DNA of 11,171 nt from Flavobacterium psychrophilum (GTDB taxonomy: Bacteria > Bacteroidota > Bacteroidia > Flavobacteriales > Flavobacteriaceae): assembly GCA_945866505.1 (NCBI GenBank), contig CAMBHH010000111.1, forward strand, positions 1 to 11,171, in the 5' to 3' direction. Made by a program: the position numbers and the translations under genes. Positions 6,482-11,171 of this stretch are shown here, piece after piece. Position 1 is the first letter of the stretch. Each line of letters opens with the position of its first letter. The notes under the pieces were generated by a model that saw only the letters and a list, made by a program, of their open reading frames with translations, was not told the origin of the DNA and did no database searches.

Positions 6482-8283
6482 CACTCCTCTTTCTCCAATA
6501 ACTTTCTTTCTAATTCTGCCTGAAATTCTTCCATTACGGGTTTCATAGTGCTTTCAGGAATATCAGAAATTCTAATATACATTAAACCATCAATCGCATT
6601 GTTAAACATTGGGTCGACGTTGAAAGCCACAACACGAGCATTTTGTTTGATGTATTTTTTGATTAAAACGGGTAATCGCAACGTGCCTGGTTCCAATTCG
6701 TCAATCAACTTGTCAAATTTATTCAAATCGGCTTCAGCTTCATCAAAAATAAAATCTTTGTCGGCATCTTTCAACTTGACTTTAAATGCTTTTTTCGGAT
6801 GAATATATTGAGCGATATAAGGGTCATAAAAATTCGATTTCATAAATTCAATCATTAATGATTTCGAAAAATTAGAAAATTGATTGCTGATACTCACACC
6901 ACCCAGTAAGAATTTATGCTCTGGATGACGCAGTGTAACGTGTATAATTCCTTTCCAAAGCAAGAAAAGAGGCATTGGTTTTTGTTGGTATTCTTTGATA
7001 ATAAAGGCGCGACCCATTTCGATGGACTGATGAAGCATATCGAATAACTCGGGTTCAAACCCAAATAAATCGGTTAAATAAAAACCTTCAATTCCATGCT
7101 TTGGATAAATTTCAGCGCCTAATCCCATTCTATAAGCTCCAGCAATTTTTTTGGACTCAACATCCCATAAAAATAAATGACGGTAATAAGCATCATAGGA
7201 GTCGAGGTCTATTGATTCATTCGTGCCTTCGCCAACTTCTCTAAAAGTAATTTCTCGCAATCGCCCTATTTCGTGCAGAATATTTGGCATTTCACTGGCT
7301 TTTGCAAAAAACACTTCATAGTTTTTACTTTCTAATAGTCGGCAATCTTTTTCTCGCAAAGCATTTACTTCAGCAGTCATATTGTCTTGACTGGTAGCCG
7401 TCGCAATTTTCTTTGGATTCTTCGGAAGTTTTAAATTGGGTTTTGGTAAAAAAGGCGTTTCCTTTTCGAAAGGATTAGCCAACATGTAGGTTTTTCGTCT
7501 TAAAAATTCTGAAAAATCTTCAATTGAAACGAGTTCGTTTTGCTCTGCAACCGAAATAGGTTTGCCGATACGGACTTTTATCACTCGGTGTTTTTGAGTC
7601 AATAATTCAGAAGGTAATTTTGCAGTGCGTAAAGTGTCGCTAATTTTTGAAAGTAAATAAAACAACCTACTGTTTTTAGCGTGAAAATAAATTGGAACAA
7701 CGGGAACTTGTGCCTTTCTAATCACTTTTATGGCGCCTTCTTCCCAAGCTTTATCCACGACAAGTTTGCCATCTTTATAAGTAGAAACTTCTCCAGCAGG
7801 GAACATTCCTAGTGGTTTTCCATCCCTCAAATGACGCAAGGTTTCCTTGATGCCAATCACGCTAGACTTGGCGTCTTTGTGATTTTCAAAAGGATTTACA
7901 GGCATAATATAAGGTTTCATCGGATCAATGCGATGCAAAAGAAAATTGGCAATAATTTTGAAATTAGGTTCTTTCTCCAGCATTAATTTCAAGAGTAAAA
8001 TGCCGTCAATTCCTCCTAAAGGATGGTTTGAAATGGTTATGTAAGCACCGTCCTTTGGTAAACGTTTAAAATCTTCTTCTGGTATTTCAAATTTAATCTG
8101 AAATTCATCCAAAATAGCATTCAAAAACACCACTCCACTCAAGTGTTTATTTCTGTCGTATATTTTGTTCATTGTCGAAATTTTCAAAACCTTCATCAAT
8201 AACCAACCCGAGAAAGTACCTAAAATTCCGTACTTATCTGTGTTTATTGCTTTTGAAACTTCTTTTGCGGTTACTAAACCCAT
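6481..8283 (-). CDS. olsF: Bifunctional aminolipid acyltransferase, PlsC-like plus OlsB-like GNAT (OlsF type)
   Basis: A 600-residue two-domain protein. The N-terminal half (about 40-270) is a lysophospholipid-acyltransferase-like domain: block I ISNHPLGGIDG with H87 and D93 (five residues between them rather than the usual four), block III MFPAGEVS (160-167) and block IV VPVVPIYFHA (193-202). The C-terminal part (about 322-500) is an OlsB-like GNAT acyltransferase: IGRLREITFREVG (339-351), DSYDAYYRHLFLWD (361-374), IAGAYRMGLG. This order matches OlsF, reported to make ornithine lipids with the GNAT half adding the N-linked acyl chain and the PlsC half the O-linked chain. The amino acid used here could be ornithine or glycine, since Bacteroidota also make glycine lipids through separate GlsB/GlsA. 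The frame stays open to an ATG at 8358, but a full TAnnTTTG promoter element lies inside that extension (8314-8321), so I place the start at 8283 (MGLVTAKEVSKAI). Likely membrane-associated. Confidence 0.85.
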   Translation of the reverse strand: MGLVTAKEVSKAINTDKYGILGTFSGWLLMKVLKISTMNKIYDRNKHLSGVVFLNAILDEFQIKFEIPEEDFKRLPKDGAYITISNHPLGGIDGILLLKLMLEKEPNFKIIANFLLHRIDPMKPYIMPVNPFENHKDAKSSVIGIKETLRHLRDGKPLGMFPAGEVSTYKDGKLVVDKAWEEGAIKVIRKAQVPVVPIYFHAKNSRLFYLLSKISDTLRTAKLPSELLTQKHRVIKVRIGKPISVAEQNELVSIEDFSEFLRRKTYMLANPFEKETPFLPKPNLKLPKNPKKIATATSQDNMTAEVNALREKDCRLLESKNYEVFFAKASEMPNILHEIGRLREITFREVGEGTNESIDLDSYDAYYRHLFLWDVESKKIAGAYRMGLGAEIYPKHGIEGFYLTDLFGFEPELFDMLHQSIEMGRAFIIKEYQQKPMPLFLLWKGIIHVTLRHPEHKFLLGGVSISNQFSNFSKSLMIEFMKSNFYDPYIAQYIHPKKAFKVKLKDADKDFIFDEAEADLNKFDKLIDELEPGTLRLPVLIKKYIKQNARVVAFNVDPMFNNAIDGLMYIRISDIPESTMKPVMEEFQAELERKLLEKEE

Positions 8284-8313
8284 ATCGCTAACTTGTATTT
8301 TTTGAGTAGGAAA

Positions 8314-8321
8314 CAAAGATA
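8314..8321 (-). promoter_or_regulatory. Putative -7 promoter element for the acyltransferase gene
   Basis: The minus strand reads TATCTTTG, a full match to the Bacteroidota TAnnTTTG. Its 3' end lies 30 nt before the ATG at 8283, a normal short leader. It lies within the open frame that continues to 8358, which argues against that longer start. No good TTG element is visible about 20 bp further upstream. Confidence 0.6.
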
Positions 8322-8375
8322 GCAAAAAACTCGATTTTCCATCTTTTTTTAAAATCAATCTTTAATAGTTTTCAT

Positions 8376-8383
8376 TACTTTTG
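8376..8383 (+). promoter_or_regulatory. Putative -7 promoter element for exodeoxyribonuclease III
   Basis: TACTTTTG is a full match to TAnnTTTG and ends 19 nt before the ATG at 8403, giving a very short leader. It is 54 bp from the oppositely oriented element at 8314-8321, so the two genes likely have back-to-back promoters. A -33 TTG is not evident. Confidence 0.55.
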
Positions 8384-8402
8384 AAGCACAAATAAATATG
8401 TA

Positions 8403-9167
8403 ATGAAAATCATTTCTTATAATGTCAACGGCATTCGGTCCGCAATCTCAAAAGGTTTTATCGGGTGGTTACAACAAGCAAACCCAGATGTAATTTGTCT
8501 TCAAGAAATAAAAGCAACTCCAGAACAAATTCCGCTTTTAGATTTTGAACTCGCAGGATATCCATATCATTATTGGTTTCCAGCGACCAAAAAAGGCTAT
8601 AGCGGTGTTGCCATTTTGTCTAAAATAAAACCCAATAACGTAGTTTTTGGAACAGGAATTGAACATATGGACTTCGAGGGAAGAAATCTTCGCATCGATT
8701 TTGATGAATTATCGGTGATGAGTTTGTACCTTCCATCAGGAACTAATATCGAAAGATTAGAACACAAGTTTATGTATATGGACGATTTCCAAAACTATAT
8801 TAATGAACTTAAAAAGGAGATTCCTAACCTAGTAATTTGTGGCGATTATAACATTTGTCACGAAGCAATTGATATTCACGATCCCATTCGAAATAAAAAA
8901 GTTTCTGGGTTTTTGCCGGAAGAAAGAGCTTGGCTAGACGGTTTTATGAGAAGTGGATTCATAGATAGTTTCCGATTTTTAAACAAAGAACCGGGCAATT
9001 ATACGTGGTGGACAATGCGATTTCCTTCGGCAAGATTAGAAAACAAAGGTTGGCGCATCGATTATTGTTTGGTTAGCGAACCTTTAAAACAAAAAATAAA
9101 AAGAGCTGTTATTTTACCAGAAGCGAAACACTCAGACCATTGTCCGAGCTTGGTGGAGATTGAATAA
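8403..9167 (+). CDS. xth: Exodeoxyribonuclease III (AP endonuclease, Xth/ExoA family)
   Basis: This cytosolic repair enzyme cuts DNA 5' to abasic sites and removes 3' blocking groups and nucleotides from double-stranded DNA in base-excision repair. The 254-residue length fits the family. All catalytic motifs of the exonuclease/endonuclease/phosphatase fold are present: SYNVNGIR (N7), LQEIK (E35, metal ligand), SLYLPSG (Y109), GDYN (D148 and N150), GWRIDY (D220) and the C-terminal SDHCP (D245, H246). The insert PIRNKKVSGFLPEERAWLD is typical of the ExoA/Xth branch. The ATG at 8403 gives the family's standard N-terminus. The gene is divergent from the acyltransferase gene with its own likely promoter, and the next gene begins 44 bp downstream without a clear terminator between. 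Confidence 0.96.
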   Translation: MKIISYNVNGIRSAISKGFIGWLQQANPDVICLQEIKATPEQIPLLDFELAGYPYHYWFPATKKGYSGVAILSKIKPNNVVFGTGIEHMDFEGRNLRIDFDELSVMSLYLPSGTNIERLEHKFMYMDDFQNYINELKKEIPNLVICGDYNICHEAIDIHDPIRNKKVSGFLPEERAWLDGFMRSGFIDSFRFLNKEPGNYTWWTMRFPSARLENKGWRIDYCLVSEPLKQKIKRAVILPEAKHSDHCPSLVEIE

Positions 9168-9211
9168 TTAATGTCAATATCAATTTCAAAAATCGTAATC
9201 ATCACAACTAC

Positions 9212-10357
9212 ATGAAAAAACTTTTACCACTTCTATTAATAGCATTCTTTTATTGCCAATCTTATTCTCAGGTTAATTTTGAAAAAGCCTATTTTATAGA
9301 TAATAATAATGTTCGAACAGCCTGTTTTATAAAGAACCAAGACTTATATGAAAACCCAACAGCATTCGAATATAAACTCACTCAAGAGGAATCAGTTGTA
9401 AAAACGGGAGACATTAAAAACATCAAAGAATTTGAAATTTCCAATACTATAAAATTTGTGCGGAATTCTGTAAAATATGACGTTTCAACTTCAGATTTAG
9501 GAGAAACCAAAGATATAAGAGAGCCTGAATGGGAAGAAAAAACCCTTTTCTTAAAAGTTTTAATTGAGGGAAAAGCTTCGCTATATGAATATAAAGACAA
9601 GGCTGTAAAACGGTTTTTTTATAAAACGGACAATTTAGCGCTTACCCAACTTATTTATAAAAGATATTACTTACCCAACACTAACTATACAGATTTAGGT
9701 GTAAATAATGACTTTCAAAAACAAATTTGGCAGGAAATGAATTGTGAAAATCAGACTATAGACAAAGTATTAAAATTAAAATACGAAAGAAAAGATTTGG
9801 TTAACTACTTTGTTGCCTATAACAACTGTCAAAAAAGTAGTTACAAAGATTACAATAAAAACATTTCTAAAGGCAGTTTTAATGTTAAAGTAAAAGGAGG
9901 TATCAATGTAAGTCCTTACACTGATTATGAAAGTGCCCAAGAAAAGGTAGATTATTCTGGAAACAAGCTCTTTCCAAAATATGGAGGAGAGTTTGAATAT
10001 ATAACCCCTTTTAATAGAAATAAATGGGCTGTATTTATTGAACTATCGTATCAAACGTATAAATATAGCGAAGTAAGAACATATAAAAACCCTTTTGGGC
10101 CAACATTTGATATCACAACTGAAGGCAGTTATCTCAGAAAGAGCTTTTATCCATACATCGGTATTAGATATTATATGTTCTTAAATGACAATTCTAAACT
10201 ATTTGTAAATGCGGGATTTATTAGAACTTTTGGATTGGGATATAGTTATAATGACAAATTTAATATCGAAGCCCGTTATTCAACTGTAGGATTATCTGAA
10301 TTTTCAGTAATTTTAGGATATACCCTTTTTGACTCTAAAAAAAATAAACAAAAATGA
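9212..10357 (+). CDS. Secreted outer-membrane beta-barrel candidate, Flavobacteriia-type
   Basis: A 381-residue protein without a named function. It has a clear Sec signal peptide (KK, hydrophobic run 4-14, likely cleavage near SYS-Q at 19/20). The mature protein has two regions. The first (about 21-215) begins VNFEKAYFIDNNN and includes KTLFLKVLIEGKASLYEY and the cysteine pair C178 and C206 in a helical stretch (KYERKDLVNYFVAYNNC); a disulfide is possible. The second (about 222-373) has alternating aromatic and polar beta strands (WAVFIELSYQTYKY, YPYIGIRYYMF, SKLFVNAGF, SVILGYTLF), as expected for an 8-stranded-type outer-membrane barrel. The last residues are charged rather than a terminal Phe, slightly unusual for a barrel. 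From memory, similar proteins are widespread in flavobacteria and sometimes misnamed 'tRNA modification GTPase'; no GTPase motif is present. Its stop overlaps the start of the OmpA-like gene (ATGA). Confidence 0.8.
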   Translation: MKKLLPLLLIAFFYCQSYSQVNFEKAYFIDNNNVRTACFIKNQDLYENPTAFEYKLTQEESVVKTGDIKNIKEFEISNTIKFVRNSVKYDVSTSDLGETKDIREPEWEEKTLFLKVLIEGKASLYEYKDKAVKRFFYKTDNLALTQLIYKRYYLPNTNYTDLGVNNDFQKQIWQEMNCENQTIDKVLKLKYERKDLVNYFVAYNNCQKSSYKDYNKNISKGSFNVKVKGGINVSPYTDYESAQEKVDYSGNKLFPKYGGEFEYITPFNRNKWAVFIELSYQTYKYSEVRTYKNPFGPTFDITTEGSYLRKSFYPYIGIRYYMFLNDNSKLFVNAGFIRTFGLGYSYNDKFNIEARYSTVGLSEFSVILGYTLFDSKKNKQK

Positions 10358-11171
10358 TAAAAAGAATTTCCCTCGGATTGCTACTTGTAGCCCTTTCCAC
10401 GTCTTGCGTTTCCAAGAAGATTTATACTGATTTAGAAAGCAAATACGCTGATTTGAAAAAAAAAAACAGAAGTATTTCAGACGAAAACACGGACTTGCTA
10501 AAAGCAAAAAGCCAACTCGAATTAGAAAAAGAGACCTTAAATAAAGAATTAGCAAAAATAAAATTAGAGCGCGAAAAACTGCAAGCAGATTATGCGGCTT
10601 TAAACAAAAAAAATGATGTTTTGAATAGTTCGTACGGAGCTTTGGAAAAAAACAGTAGCGAATCCTTGAAAGCAAATATGGCCAAAAACCGGGAATTATT
10701 AGACCAATTAGGTGCTAAAGAAAAAGCATTGGCGCTTGAAAGAGAGCAATTAAATAAAAACAACAAACGCTTGCTAGAGCTTGAAACTTTGATTGCTGCA
10801 AAGGAGGCTAGCATGCGAAAGTTAAAAGAAACACTTTCAAAAGCTTTGAATGGCTTTGAAGGAAAGGGCTTGACTGTAGAGCAAAAAAACGGAAAAGTAT
10901 ATGTTTCTGTGGAAAACAAATTGCTTTTTAAATCAGGGAGTTGGGCTGTGAATTCCGAAGGAAAAAAAGCGGTTGTCGAAGTGGGCAAAGTATTGGGCGA
11001 CAATCCTAATATTGCAGTTTTGATTGAAGGCCATACCGATGATGATCCCTTTGGCGGTTCAGGACCCATTGCCGATAACTGGGATTTATCGACCAAAAGA
11101 GCCACAGCAATTGTAGCCATTTTAAGCGAAAACAAAGCGGTCAACAAGCAAAATTTAACTGCAGCTGGAAG
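10354..11171 (+). CDS. OmpA-family lipoprotein with coiled coil, 3' end cut by window edge
   Basis: The first 272 codons are present and the frame is still open at the window end. The N-terminus is a lipoprotein signal, hydrophobic 5-14 then LSTSC with C18 as the likely lipidated residue (Ser at -1 is common in Bacteroidota). Residues about 22-165 are a long Lys/Glu/Leu-rich coiled coil. Residues about 170-272 are an OmpA/MotB peptidoglycan-binding domain: VYVSVENKLLFKSGSW, the GHTDDDP loop (D229) and NWDLSTKRA (R249), where D229 and R249 match the Asp and Arg that bind diaminopimelate in OmpA. It would tether an envelope membrane to peptidoglycan. The ATG at 10354 overlaps the preceding stop in an ATGA, so translation is probably coupled to the beta-barrel gene. 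The only truncation is the window boundary. Confidence 0.9.
   Translation, partial: MIKRISLGLLLVALSTSCVSKKIYTDLESKYADLKKKNRSISDENTDLLKAKSQLELEKETLNKELAKIKLEREKLQADYAALNKKNDVLNSSYGALEKNSSESLKANMAKNRELLDQLGAKEKALALEREQLNKNNKRLLELETLIAAKEASMRKLKETLSKALNGFEGKGLTVEQKNGKVYVSVENKLLFKSGSWAVNSEGKKAVVEVGKVLGDNPNIAVLIEGHTDDDPFGGSGPIADNWDLSTKRATAIVAILSENKAVNKQNLTAAG

Noticed and set aside
6548..6802. An 84-codon plus-strand frame opposite the acyltransferase gene
   Set aside because: It is antisense to a long, well-supported gene, with no recognisable motif.
10313..10675. A 120-codon minus-strand frame across the beta-barrel/OmpA gene junction
   Set aside because: It overlaps the ends of two supported genes, and its Phe/Leu-rich product is what Lys-rich coding sequence gives when read backwards.
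10590..11147. A 185-codon open frame on the minus strand opposite the OmpA-like gene
   Set aside because: It is antisense to a clear lipoprotein/coiled-coil/OmpA gene whose Lys- and Glu-rich codons leave few stops on the other strand. Its Ser/Phe-rich translation matches no family I know.
1..11171. CRISPR array, prophage, transposon or defence system
   Set aside because: There are no regularly spaced long repeats, no integrase, transposase, nuclease-helicase or toxin genes. Gene content and composition look uniform and chromosomal.

Overview
The window looks like chromosome from a Flavobacterium-type member of the Bacteroidota. The evidence is low GC, A/T-rich gene spacers, little sign of Shine-Dalgarno sequences, Bacteroidota-style -7 promoter elements (TAnnTTTG), and protein families with a flavobacterial flavour: a fused two-domain lipid acyltransferase, a beta-barrel protein with a Flavobacteriia-specific N-terminal region, and an OmpA-like lipoprotein. 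No phage, transposon, CRISPR array, tRNA or rRNA is visible. Most of it is ordinary core genome.

Layout. Positions 1-2304 hold a forward run: the 3' end of rsmA (ksgA, 16S rRNA dimethyltransferase), mgtE (magnesium transporter; its start overlaps the rsmA stop) and proC (last step of proline synthesis). A strong two-way hairpin terminator at 2323-2359 separates proC from the convergent nhaA (Na+/H+ antiporter, minus strand, 2379-3551). The 253-bp divergent spacer 3552-3804 carries a near-perfect palindrome over a promoter-like motif for nhaA, and a smaller TTTGGT palindrome before the next gene.

Positions 3805-6443 hold a forward cluster. First comes an unusual fusion of a SerA-like D-2-hydroxyacid dehydrogenase with a C-terminal VOC (glyoxalase/bleomycin-resistance fold) domain. 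Three small membrane proteins follow: DUF805, a DUF4234-like protein and DUF2752. A 7-bp tandem repeat fills the short convergent gap before the minus-strand acyltransferase gene (6481-8283), which combines a PlsC-like O-acyltransferase domain and an OlsB-like GNAT domain, as in the bifunctional aminolipid synthase OlsF. It is divergent from a forward exodeoxyribonuclease III gene (8403-9167), and both have a perfect TAnnTTTG element in the shared spacer. The window ends with two overlapping envelope genes: a secreted outer-membrane beta-barrel candidate (9212-10357) and an OmpA-domain lipoprotein (10354 to the window edge).

The points most worth a second look are the dehydrogenase-VOC fusion and its junction, the palindrome over the nhaA promoter-like motif, the acyltransferase fusion with its HX5D motif and internal promoter (which moves its start), and the coupled envelope pair. 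I did not find a convincing undescribed multi-gene system.
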